From DASSOY01 sp035776675 (lineage in GTDB: Bacteria; Bacillota; Bacilli; Bacillales; DASSOY01), in the NCBI GenBank assembly GCA_035776675.1, contig DASTWO010000120.1:1-21590 (forward strand): a stretch of DNA of 21,590 bases. Reading direction: 5' to 3'. Below the pieces are notes generated by a model. It ran no database searches, was not told the DNA's origin, and worked only from the letters and a program-made list of their open reading frames with translations. The translations under genes and the position numbers were made by a program. This document shows positions 1 through 7,056 of the stretch, one piece after another (within the stretch, counting starts at the first letter, position 1; each line of letters opens with the position of its first letter).

Positions 1-27
1 GATTGCGATAAAAAGGAGTGGGGCAGG

Positions 28-954
28 ATGACACCGAAGCTATTGCCGGAATTATCGAACTTGGCAACGGAACAGAGAAACAACAAAAGCATGGAAATGG
101 ATCAAATGTCAACAAGTGAAATATTGAAAATGATAAATGACGAGGACCAACAGGTAGCGCTTGCCGTAAAGAAGGTGTTGCCAGAAATTGGCGCTGTAGT
201 GGATCTTATACACGAGGCTTTTTTGAAAGGAGGGAGGCTGTTTTATGTAGGGGCGGGATCAAGCGGTCGATTGGCCGTATTGGATGCCTCGGAATGTACG
301 CCAACGTTTATGACATCGCAGGATATGGTTCAGGCAATCATGGCAGGCGGTGAGCAGGCTTTTCTGGAGGCTGCGGAAAATGCCGAGGATGATGACAATC
401 AAGCGGGTTTAGAACTTGAGCAAAGAAATCTTGGCAAGCACGATGTAGTAGTCGGCATTACGGCAAGCGGAAGGACACCTTACCCTATCGGTGCATTGAA
501 ATATGCCAACAAAGTTGGCTGCGCGTCAGTCTCTCTTACTTGTAACAGCAATTCGGTCATTAGCCAATATGCCGATTTCAAAATCGAGGTTTTGGCAGGT
601 CAGGAGGTCTTGACCGGGTCTACAAGGATGAAGGCAGGAACCGCTCACAAAATGGTGCTGAATATGATTTCCACAGCAACGATGGTGAAGATGGGAAAGG
701 TCTATGAAAACCTGATGGTGGATGTTCATGCCAGTAATGAAAAGTTGCGGGAAAGAGCTAAGCAAATTGTCATGGAAATTACCGGGGTGAATTATGAAGA
801 AGCTGAAAAAGCCCTGGAGATATCCGACCAGAAGGTGAAGCCGGCCATCGTAATGCTTCTTGCGAATGTGTCATCTGAGCAGGCTGATACAGCCATCAAG
901 AAAAGTGGGGGACATGCCCGCTCAGCAATTGAATATGCTAAAAAGAGGCGTTGA
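28..954 (+). CDS. murQ: N-acetylmuramic acid 6-phosphate etherase
   Basis: This 308-residue cytoplasmic enzyme cleaves the D-lactyl ether of MurNAc-6-P to give GlcNAc-6-P and D-lactate, the step that joins MurNAc salvage to GlcNAc catabolism. The family signature is plain: a SIS sugar-phosphate fold with GAGSSGRLAVLDASECTPTF at about residues 75-94, GITASGRTP near 150 and GSTRMKAGTAHK near 200. Glu89 (in DASEC) and Glu120 lie 31 residues apart, like the acid/base glutamates I recall for E. coli MurQ (Glu83 and Glu114). The length is normal for the family. The ATG has an AAGGAG Shine-Dalgarno 9 bases upstream. It is the first gene in view; its promoter and any upstream operon members lie outside the window. 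The neighbouring importers, kinase and nagZ support the same role. Confidence 0.97.
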   Translation: MTPKLLPELSNLATEQRNNKSMEMDQMSTSEILKMINDEDQQVALAVKKVLPEIGAVVDLIHEAFLKGGRLFYVGAGSSGRLAVLDASECTPTFMTSQDMVQAIMAGGEQAFLEAAENAEDDDNQAGLELEQRNLGKHDVVVGITASGRTPYPIGALKYANKVGCASVSLTCNSNSVISQYADFKIEVLAGQEVLTGSTRMKAGTAHKMVLNMISTATMVKMGKVYENLMVDVHASNEKLRERAKQIVMEITGVNYEEAEKALEISDQKVKPAIVMLLANVSSEQADTAIKKSGGHARSAIEYAKKRR

Positions 955-963
955 AAGATCGTG

Positions 964-989
964 TTCAAACCTGTGTTCATTTGTTTGAA
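964..989. repeat. 7-bp inverted repeat before the first importer, candidate operator
   Basis: TTCAAAC at 964-970 and GTTTGAA at 983-989 are perfect inverted repeats separated by 12 bases. The right arm overlaps the proposed -35 element of the next promoter. A competing fold exists: CCTGT at 970-974 with ACAGG at 994-998, and TCATT at 977-981 with AATGA at 988-992. It could be an operator for the YesN-type regulator or simply an RNA hairpin; the sequence alone does not decide. Confidence 0.4.
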
Positions 990-1009
990 TGATACAGGGT
1001 TGATATAAA
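981..1009 (+). promoter_or_regulatory. Candidate sigma-A promoter of the first sugar importer
   Basis: TTGTTT at 981-986 and TATAAA at 1004-1009 are separated by 17 bases, a good sigma-A arrangement. Transcription would start near 1016, giving a very short leader before the Shine-Dalgarno and the GTG at 1031. The short leader lowers confidence; the importer may instead be read through from murQ, whose stop is at 954. Confidence 0.4.
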
Positions 1010-1030
1010 AAACTAAGAGGGGTGTGTGAA

Positions 1031-2437
1031 GTGAAAAACTTCAATAAAAAAGGTTGGCTGATGACGATTCTGTCGATCATGATGGTTTTCGGTGTCTTGT
1101 TAGCCGGCTGTTCTTCCGGCGGATCCTCTGTTGATACAAACAATGAGGGATCTGCAACCGGGGGAAGCGGTGGAAATTCCGAAGGGGATTCGGAAGGAAG
1201 CGGCAATTCAGGAAAGACATCGGATGGCGAGCTGTCGGGCACGTTTGAGATTCAGTATTTTGTTGGTGGTTACGGTGATGCCTGGTGGAAAGCCGTTATT
1301 AAAGACTTTCAGGCGAAGTATCCGAATCTTGAGATCAAACAGTATGCTGGTCCGAACATTAACAAACAGATGAAGACACGTTGGATTTCAGGAGATCCGC
1401 CGGATGTCGTTTACATTGACGGTGCGGGATCCAGTGAAACGCAAATGGTTGAAGACGGGTTGCTTATGGATTTGACTGACTGGGTGAAATCGATTAAGTT
1501 GCCGGACGGCACTCCGTTGATGGATAGTTTCATAGTGCCGCCAAGTGAATATGACGGCAAAATCTACAGTCTTCCACTAGTGTTTGATACTTGGGGCACG
1601 TGGTATGACAAAGCCTGGTTTGAAAAAGAAGGATTTGATGTACCGAAAGATTTCCCGAGCTGGATGGCGTCTATGAAAGAAATCAAGCAGAAGGCAGGCA
1701 TCGCGCCATTTGTGACAACCGGGAAATATCCTTACTACTTTTCGAGAGGCGTTCTATATCCGGCGTTTGCAGCAGCCGGCGGGGATGAACTGTTAGCCGC
1801 TGTGATCAATGGGGAAGAAGGCGCCTGGACCAGTGATAAGGTACTGAATGTGATGAAAAAGGTTGAGAAAATGGTGAAAGCCGGCTATGTGGATCCGGGA
1901 TTTGCCGCTCTTAGCCATACACAGTCGCAAATGAATTTCTTGTTGCACAAAAATGCTTATATTCCAGTAGGATTCTGGTTGCCAAACGAGATGGCGAAGG
2001 ACGTGCCGGAAGGTTTTGAGTTTGGGTTTATCCCGAGCCCGATGAACAACGAAGGCGAGCCAATGGTTGTCGTACCGGATCTGCGTCCGCTTGCCATTGC
2101 GGAAAAAGCGGATAATCCGGAAGCGGCCAAGGCGTTTATCAAGTTTGCCTACCAGAAGAAATATGCCAAGAAATTTGCCGAGTTGACAGGTGCTTTGATG
2201 GACATGAAAGGCGTCGATATTGCGAGCGATCCAAATGTTCCGGGCTATTTGAAACAGGCAAACAAGATGATTAACTCTCCGAAGGTAGAGGTTCATCATA
2301 AGCCGCATCCGATGAGCGCTGATTTGGAGAAACCGCTCGGAGATGCTCTTGTGAAACTGTTGCTAGGAAAAATTGATGCGAAAACATTCTGCCAGACGGT
2401 GGAGGAAGCTGCCAAAGAATATCGAAGCAGTAAATAA
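1031..2437 (+). CDS. Sugar ABC transporter substrate-binding lipoprotein (first importer)
   Basis: This is an extracellular solute-binding protein of the carbohydrate family, 468 residues from the chosen GTG. That start is 9 to 10 bases after a GAGGGG Shine-Dalgarno; the earlier GTG at 1022 sits on top of the Shine-Dalgarno and is unlikely. A signal peptide with a Lys-rich start and hydrophobic core ends in the lipobox LLAGC, so Cys27 should be lipidated and the protein anchored outside the membrane. A Gly/Ser/Glu-rich linker of about 40 residues follows, then the binding domain with the typical segment SGDPPDVVYIDG. It lies between murQ and two permeases with a MurK-like kinase behind them, so its ligand is probably MurNAc or a MurNAc-containing saccharide. 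The ligand is inference; sequence does not fix it. Confidence 0.93.
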   Translation: MKNFNKKGWLMTILSIMMVFGVLLAGCSSGGSSVDTNNEGSATGGSGGNSEGDSEGSGNSGKTSDGELSGTFEIQYFVGGYGDAWWKAVIKDFQAKYPNLEIKQYAGPNINKQMKTRWISGDPPDVVYIDGAGSSETQMVEDGLLMDLTDWVKSIKLPDGTPLMDSFIVPPSEYDGKIYSLPLVFDTWGTWYDKAWFEKEGFDVPKDFPSWMASMKEIKQKAGIAPFVTTGKYPYYFSRGVLYPAFAAAGGDELLAAVINGEEGAWTSDKVLNVMKKVEKMVKAGYVDPGFAALSHTQSQMNFLLHKNAYIPVGFWLPNEMAKDVPEGFEFGFIPSPMNNEGEPMVVVPDLRPLAIAEKADNPEAAKAFIKFAYQKKYAKKFAELTGALMDMKGVDIASDPNVPGYLKQANKMINSPKVEVHHKPHPMSADLEKPLGDALVKLLLGKIDAKTFCQTVEEAAKEYRSSK

Positions 2438-2443
2438 TGATCA

Positions 2444-2479
2444 GGGAATGCAAAGGCAAGGATGAGCCTTTGCATTCCC
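2444..2479 (+). terminator. Intercistronic hairpin between lipoprotein and permease genes
   Basis: GGGAATGCAAAGGC at 2444-2457 pairs perfectly, over 14 bp, with 2466-2479 across an 8-base loop. It starts 7 bases after the lipoprotein stop. The sequence after it is only mildly T-rich (CTATTACTAATTT), so it is more likely a partial terminator or 3' end stabiliser than a full stop. Such a hairpin would give more binding protein than permease, as known for maltose-type operons. Confidence 0.8.
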
Positions 2480-2515
2480 CTATTACTAATTTCTCAAGAA
2501 GGAAAGTGTGATGGG

Positions 2516-3409
2516 ATGGTACAGTCCAAAACGCAAAAATATTTATTCTTGGCCTTTTGCCTGCTTCCCACGCTGATTGTGTTTGCCATTTTTACGGTGT
2601 ATCCGTTGGTGAACGGCCTTTATTTGTCTTTCTTCGAATGGTCGGGACTTGGGGGCGACAAGGAATTTATCGGCTTGGCGAACTACAAGGAGCTGCTCAG
2701 CGATCCAATCATTCCGAAAACCATCTGGCATGATTATTTCTTGGTTGTGACCAAGGTGATCGGCATTATGATTTTGGCAACGTATTTCGCTGTGGCTCTC
2801 ACCCAGTTGAGAATTAAAGAGGCGCCATTTTACCGAATTGTGTTCTTTTTTCCTAATATTATGTCGGTCGTCATTATCGGTATTCTGTGGCAATTTATCT
2901 ACAACCCCGGGATCGGAATCATCAATGCCGGTCTGAAACTTGTCGGACTCGAGGAATGGACACGGCCCTGGTTAGGCAGTCTTGACTGGGCGCTTCCGAG
3001 TCTTGTATTGCCGTCAGTTTGGGCAGGTATTGGATTGTTTATGCTTTTGTTAATGGGCGGGATTATGAATGTCCCGAAAAGCTTGTACGAGGCAGCCGAT
3101 ATTGACGGGGCAAGTGAATGGCAACAATTCTGGAAAGTGACTGTTCCACTTGTTTGGCCACAGATCAAAACGTCGATTTTATATATCGTCATTACGACGC
3201 TGAATGGTTCATTCATTATCGTTCAAGTCATGACAAGGGGCGGGCCAAGCAGCGCTACGGAAGTAATGGGATCGTATTTATATCAGCAAGCCTTCGAGCA
3301 ATACCATTTTGGTTACGGTGCCGCGATCGGTGTAATGATTTTGATTCTATCGCTGGCCACAGTGTTGTTATTGCAGTTCTTGTTGAAGCGGGAAAAGGTG
3401 AATTATTAG
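2516..3409 (+). CDS. Sugar ABC transporter permease, MalF/UgpA type (first importer)
   Basis: This is one of the two inner membrane channel subunits of the first importer, 297 residues from the ATG at 2516. That start begins MVQSKTQKYLF and follows an AAGGAAAG Shine-Dalgarno; an in-frame ATG at 2462 lies inside the upstream hairpin and is rejected. The protein has about six hydrophobic segments. The first, FCLLPTLIVFAIFTVYPLV, is typical of the MalF/UgpA side of such pairs. The ATPase-coupling EAA loop reads EAADIDGASEWQQFWKVTVP at about residues 195-214. No ATPase gene occurs in this operon. It is followed 77 bases later by its partner permease. Confidence 0.93.
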   Translation: MVQSKTQKYLFLAFCLLPTLIVFAIFTVYPLVNGLYLSFFEWSGLGGDKEFIGLANYKELLSDPIIPKTIWHDYFLVVTKVIGIMILATYFAVALTQLRIKEAPFYRIVFFFPNIMSVVIIGILWQFIYNPGIGIINAGLKLVGLEEWTRPWLGSLDWALPSLVLPSVWAGIGLFMLLLMGGIMNVPKSLYEAADIDGASEWQQFWKVTVPLVWPQIKTSILYIVITTLNGSFIIVQVMTRGGPSSATEVMGSYLYQQAFEQYHFGYGAAIGVMILILSLATVLLLQFLLKREKVNY

Positions 3410-3486
3410 AATGACTCGTTTTATTTCCCAGCCCCCTTTCTTGGGTTTGGCGAGGATAAAGTTATGTTTGTCAGGAGGTGGACGGT

Positions 3487-4323
3487 GTGAAGATAAGCCG
3501 AATCCTTATTAAAACCGGCGTTCGTCTTCCATTGATTATATGGGCGCTTGTCGTGATCTATCCGATCATTTGGATGTTTCTTGGTGCGTTTAAGTCAAAC
3601 GGAGAGATTTTCGCTTCACCGTGGGCTTTGCCGCATTCTTTCAGCATAGATAATTTCATCTCGGCCTGGACGGATTTCAACATCGGCCGCAGTTTTTTAA
3701 ATAGCATATTGGTTACAGTCTTAGGCACGTTACTGTGTTTGTTTTTTTCGTTGCCGACTTCTTATGCGATTGAACGGCTCCGTTTTCGTGGCAGCCAGGT
3801 GTTGTTTAATACGTTTTTATCGGCGATGATGATCCCGATGGTGTTGGGGTGGATTCCGTTATTTTTCTTGCTTTTGGATCTGCATATGCTTGATAATCTG
3901 TTTGCGCTGTCTCTTATTTATGCGGTCACCCAGATTCCTTTCACTATATTCATATTAACGAGTTTTATGGGAACCGTTCCAAAGGATTTAGAAGAGTCGG
4001 CCGCTATAGATGGCATGACACCATACGGAATTCTGTTCAAGATTGTTACGCCGCTTGTATTAACGGGGATTATCACGTCTTCGATTATGAATGCGGTCAT
4101 GTTCTGGAATGAGTATTTTATGGCGTTAATTTTCTTGCAGACCGAGGCGAAGAACACCCTCGGGGTTACGATGGATCTCATGAATCAGAAGGCACAGTAT
4201 ACCAACGCGTGGGGAGCTCTCTTTGCCGGTCTATCGATTGCGGTGATTCCGATTATTTTGATTTACGCGTTCTTCCAGCGCCATATTGTAAAGGGTATGA
4301 CAGAAGGGGCTTTGAAAGGGTAA
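3487..4323 (+). CDS. Sugar ABC transporter permease, MalG/UgpE type (first importer)
   Basis: This is the second channel subunit of the first importer, 278 residues. The GTG at 3487 has a perfect AGGAGG Shine-Dalgarno 8 bases upstream; the GTG at 3478 overlaps that Shine-Dalgarno and is rejected. The N-terminal layout (a long first membrane segment, then FKSNGEIFASPWALP) is typical of the MalG/UgpE class. About six membrane segments are visible. The EAA-like loop reads EESAAIDGMTPYGILFKIVT in the second half and should contact an ATPase supplied from elsewhere. It ends 19 bases before the kinase gene, which suggests one transcript. Confidence 0.93.
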   Translation: MKISRILIKTGVRLPLIIWALVVIYPIIWMFLGAFKSNGEIFASPWALPHSFSIDNFISAWTDFNIGRSFLNSILVTVLGTLLCLFFSLPTSYAIERLRFRGSQVLFNTFLSAMMIPMVLGWIPLFFLLLDLHMLDNLFALSLIYAVTQIPFTIFILTSFMGTVPKDLEESAAIDGMTPYGILFKIVTPLVLTGIITSSIMNAVMFWNEYFMALIFLQTEAKNTLGVTMDLMNQKAQYTNAWGALFAGLSIAVIPIILIYAFFQRHIVKGMTEGALKG

Positions 4324-4342
4324 TGATTCAGGTGTAGCTGAT

Positions 4343-5356
4343 GTGAAAGGGATGGAACAAGTGCAGTCTGACGAAAAGAGATTTATCGGTATTGATGGCG
4401 GTGGAACCAAGACAACCTGTGTAGTCGGGAATGAAAAGGGAGAAATCCTTGATGTAGTTCACGGGCAGTCCAGCAATATCCGTTCCAGTTCGTTGGACCA
4501 GGTGAAACAAGCGTTGTTGGATGTCATCCGGAACGCTATGAATCAATCGGAAACAAGTTTCGGACAAGTTGCCTTTATCTATTTTGCCCTGGCGGGAAGT
4601 GATCGGCCAGAGGCAAGAAAAAGAATTGCTGAGGCGCTACGTCCGTCAATTGCGGATTCCGTTCCATTGCGAATAGACAATGATGCGATGGGGGCCCTGG
4701 CTTCCGGTACATGGGGAGGCCCGGGAACCGTATTGATTGCCGGAACCGGCTCAATCGCCTATTCCAGATATTCGACTGGCCGGGTGATCCGAGTTGGGGG
4801 TTGGGGTTATTTAATCGGTGATGAAGGAAGCGGCTACGATGTTGGTCGGAGAGGGTTATCGGCCGTTTTCGAGGAATTCGACGGAAGAGGAGAAAAGACA
4901 TTATTAACCTCCTTCTTATTAAATAAATATCAGGTGTCTGAAGTCCCTGATCTGATCCCCATTATTTATAACAGAGAAGAGATACGCGGTGAAATTGCGA
5001 GTCTTTCAAAGTTGGTGTTCACGGCAGCAAGTCATGGGGACTCGATAGCTTCAAATATTATCGATGAGGCCACAGGAGAGCTTATAGAATTGGTACGACC
5101 CGCCCGATTAAATCCGGAAATGTGTAAGGCGCCGCTTGTTCTTTGCGGGGGGTTGTTTGGCAATGAATATTTCAAGAACCAATTTGTCGGAAAAGCCCGA
5201 GAGCAATTGGGGGAATTACAAGTGGTCCATCCGGCTGTATCGCCCGCAGCAGGCGCTTTTATCCTGGCGATGCAATCTTTCGGAATTCAGATCGATCAAG
5301 GTGTAAGAAGGCGGATAGAAGAATCCTTCATTCAATGCGTGAAAAAGCGGATTTAA
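4343..5356 (+). CDS. murK: BadF/BadG-family N-acetylglucosamine/N-acetylmuramate kinase, MurK-like
   Basis: This cytoplasmic sugar kinase (337 residues) has the ASKHA fold. The phosphate-1 loop GIDGGGTKT is at residues 16-24, an acidic IDNDAMGAL segment is near 112, the phosphate-2 motif IAGTGSIAYSR near 133 and GDEGSGYDVGRRGL near 160. Family members include human-type GlcNAc kinase and Clostridium acetobutylicum MurK, which phosphorylates both GlcNAc and MurNAc at the 6 position. Next to murQ and nagZ, a MurK role is the natural reading, because it would make the substrate of MurQ from unphosphorylated MurNAc delivered by an ABC importer. Sequence alone cannot exclude a GlcNAc- or GlcN-only kinase. 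The start is uncertain: GTG 4343 has AGGTG 8 bases upstream, while ATG 4352 and GTG 4361 are alternatives. Confidence 0.82.
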   Translation: MKGMEQVQSDEKRFIGIDGGGTKTTCVVGNEKGEILDVVHGQSSNIRSSSLDQVKQALLDVIRNAMNQSETSFGQVAFIYFALAGSDRPEARKRIAEALRPSIADSVPLRIDNDAMGALASGTWGGPGTVLIAGTGSIAYSRYSTGRVIRVGGWGYLIGDEGSGYDVGRRGLSAVFEEFDGRGEKTLLTSFLLNKYQVSEVPDLIPIIYNREEIRGEIASLSKLVFTAASHGDSIASNIIDEATGELIELVRPARLNPEMCKAPLVLCGGLFGNEYFKNQFVGKAREQLGELQVVHPAVSPAAGAFILAMQSFGIQIDQGVRRRIEESFIQCVKKRI

Positions 5357-5377
5357 AAAGATTCAGATAAAATTCAG

Positions 5378-5407
5378 TTGCTTCAAAATGTATCCTATGG
5401 TTATAAT
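5378..5407 (+). promoter_or_regulatory. Sigma-A-like promoter for the sensor lipoprotein and two-component genes
   Basis: TTGCTT at 5378-5383 and a consensus TATAAT at 5402-5407 are separated by 18 bases. It begins 22 bases after the kinase stop. It is the best promoter match in the first half of the window and fires toward the orphan lipoprotein and YesM/YesN genes, but the terminator at 5518-5583 lies in its path. Confidence 0.6.
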
Positions 5408-5421
5408 CTAAGTCATAGGAT
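5392..5421. repeat. 8-bp inverted repeat straddling the -10 box, candidate operator
   Basis: ATCCTATG at 5392-5399 and CATAGGAT at 5414-5421 form a perfect inverted repeat with a 14-base spacer. The arms are centred 22 bp apart, about two helical turns, and bracket the TATAAT at 5402-5407. That position suits a dimeric repressor or autoregulator. The binding protein is unknown. Confidence 0.5.
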
Positions 5422-5517
5422 GGATCTCTCATTTCAGTGTTTGAATCAATTCTGGCATATGTCTTAAAAATTCATATAAGAAACTATTTCTATAGTTATC
5501 TAAAAAGCTGCAAAAAT

Positions 5518-5583
5518 ATCCTTTCTTTAGTGGGTGATCCGTGACTATATAGGCTAAAGAACAGGATGTTTTTTGTTTTTTTT
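5518..5583 (+). terminator. Rho-independent terminator or attenuator ahead of the sensor genes
   Basis: ATCCTTTCTTTAG at 5518-5530 pairs with CTAAAGAACAGGAT at 5554-5567: 8 bp, one bulged C, then 5 bp. The loop is unusually long (23 bases, 5531-5553). A run of 6 T, G, then 8 T follows at 5569-5583. It can end kinase transcripts and would also stop transcripts from the promoter at 5378-5407, which makes it a candidate attenuator. Confidence 0.85.
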
Positions 5584-5688
5584 GGGATGAAAGTCCGATA
5601 TTAATAGATGATAGCGTTGCTTTTCAGTCTTTGGGTAACGGTTTTGTATCGAAAGATTAGCCGAAAGTCAACGAAAGGGGGGAAGGGT

Positions 5689-7011
5689 ATGTTTCGTTTT
5701 GGCGTCCTATTTCTTGCATTACTGCTTATCTTGTCTGGGTGTGGCATGTGGGATGATTCTTTGGTGGATCCTGCGGAAAACAAGGATTCGAACAAGGTGA
5801 CGCTTACGATGGTCCAAACGTTCACCAGAGAAGATGAGGCAGGACGTCTCAATATATTAAAAAAACATATTCACCAAATGGAGGAAGAAAATCCGCGATT
5901 GACGATCAAATTATCAACGGTTGCTGAAAATATCTTCCGAAATGATAAATTACCGACCGCTATGGCTGTCGGTAATCCCCCTGACATCTTTGATTTGTTC
6001 GGAGGCACTGATACTGAACGTTACGCCAAAGCGGGAAGGTTACTGGATTTAACTGATTTTTTACGTCGTTCCGGGCTTAAGGATCAATTCATAAACGGAG
6101 CGTTGCGGGAGTTTACGATTGATGGCCATGTTTACGGCTTACCTCGGGCCGGTTATGCCGAGGGATTCTTTTATAACAAAGACATTTTTCGCGAAATGGA
6201 TGCACAGGTTCCCGAGACGTGGAAGGATTTCATTGATGTGATTCAAAAGTCAAAGAATGAGGGATATATTCCGATTGCGCTCGGTTCCAAAGCTGCATGG
6301 GTTCCCGGAATGATTCTGAACGCCTTAATTATTCGTCACATCGGTATTGATAACTTTAAAGCTTTGACGGAGCATGGTTATAAATGGACAAGTCCACAAA
6401 TGCTTCAGGCTTGGAAGGAATTTGACCTCCTTGTGGATAGTGGAGCCTTTCCTGATAATACACTTGGTATGAGTTATCTTGAGATGAATGACCTGTTTGA
6501 AAAGGGGAGAGCGGCGATGGTCTATAATGGCACATGGAGTGTCACCTCCTTTACAAGTCAGGACGCGAAGGCATTAAAGGATCATCTCGGGTTTTTCATT
6601 TTTCCTACTGTTTCGGGAGGAATAGGAGATCCAAATTCAATCAATGCCGGCTTTTCAAACGGTTGGGGCTTTTCTTCTGATATTACCCGTGGCCAAAAGC
6701 AGATGGTTCATAAATTTATTCAACTGACATGGTCCAAACACGCACAGGAAGAAAAACTGGACAAAACCAAAATATTGCCGGCCATCAAGCTAGCAAACCC
6801 CACTGGTGTTGAGCCGGTCATGAAAAATATACTGAAAGAATTGGAATCGGCCACCAGTACATGGCCAGCCTACGATGCCATTGTCAACAATAGCGTGAAG
6901 AAGGCGTTCAATAATGAAATACAAAAGGTGATTGCCCAGGTGGATACGCCGGAACAGGCATTGATTCATATTCAGCAAGTTTCAGACAGCAGATCCAAGA
7001 ACCCGAAATAG
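5689..7011 (+). CDS. Orphan extracellular solute-binding lipoprotein next to YesM/YesN genes
   Basis: This is a carbohydrate-type substrate-binding protein of 440 residues. The ATG at 5689 follows a GGGGGGAAGG Shine-Dalgarno and gives a compact signal peptide ending in the lipobox LILSGC, with Cys18 lipidated. The mature part has family features such as VGNPPDIFDLFGGTDTERYA, GLPRAGYAEGFFYNKDIF, RAAMVYNGTWSV and NAGFSNGWGF. Unlike the other two binding proteins here, it has no permease genes of its own; it is followed after 45 bases by a YesM-type sensor kinase. It may present ligand to the kinase, as known for XylFII with LytS in clostridia, or serve as an alternative receptor for one of the two importers. 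The sensor role is inference from position. Confidence 0.92.
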   Translation: MFRFGVLFLALLLILSGCGMWDDSLVDPAENKDSNKVTLTMVQTFTREDEAGRLNILKKHIHQMEEENPRLTIKLSTVAENIFRNDKLPTAMAVGNPPDIFDLFGGTDTERYAKAGRLLDLTDFLRRSGLKDQFINGALREFTIDGHVYGLPRAGYAEGFFYNKDIFREMDAQVPETWKDFIDVIQKSKNEGYIPIALGSKAAWVPGMILNALIIRHIGIDNFKALTEHGYKWTSPQMLQAWKEFDLLVDSGAFPDNTLGMSYLEMNDLFEKGRAAMVYNGTWSVTSFTSQDAKALKDHLGFFIFPTVSGGIGDPNSINAGFSNGWGFSSDITRGQKQMVHKFIQLTWSKHAQEEKLDKTKILPAIKLANPTGVEPVMKNILKELESATSTWPAYDAIVNNSVKKAFNNEIQKVIAQVDTPEQALIHIQQVSDSRSKNPK

Positions 7012-7056
7012 TCGGAATTCGTCTTCAAAAAAATGTTTGGTGCTGAAGGTGAGGAA

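Larger units (their letters stand above)
5357..5688 (+). other. 332-base noncoding leader between kinase and sensor lipoprotein genes
   Basis: No convincing gene lies here. In order it holds the promoter and inverted repeat listed separately, a perfect 6-bp hairpin (AACTAT at 5482-5487 with ATAGTT at 5492-5497, loop TTCT), a strong terminator at 5518-5583, and about 100 bases before the ATG at 5689 in which I see no good promoter. A reading frame that enters the next gene from upstream (from 5608) lacks a ribosome binding site and is not the start. The layout suggests a terminated leader RNA of about 165 bases that controls the downstream genes. Confidence 0.5.

Noticed and set aside
1793..2308. 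171-codon open frame on the - strand inside the first lipoprotein gene
   Set aside because: Shadow of a well-supported coding gene; His/Arg-rich composition, no ribosome site and no recognisable domain.
5530..5548. T-box-like GTGGGTGATCCGTG before a terminator
   Set aside because: It resembles the conserved T-box core only loosely, has no visible stem I specifier domain, and the downstream genes are not amino-acid or tRNA related.
5608..5688. Upstream extension of the orphan lipoprotein frame to an ATG at 5608
   Set aside because: It has no Shine-Dalgarno and would bury the signal peptide; the ATG at 5689 has a strong site and a perfect lipobox signal.
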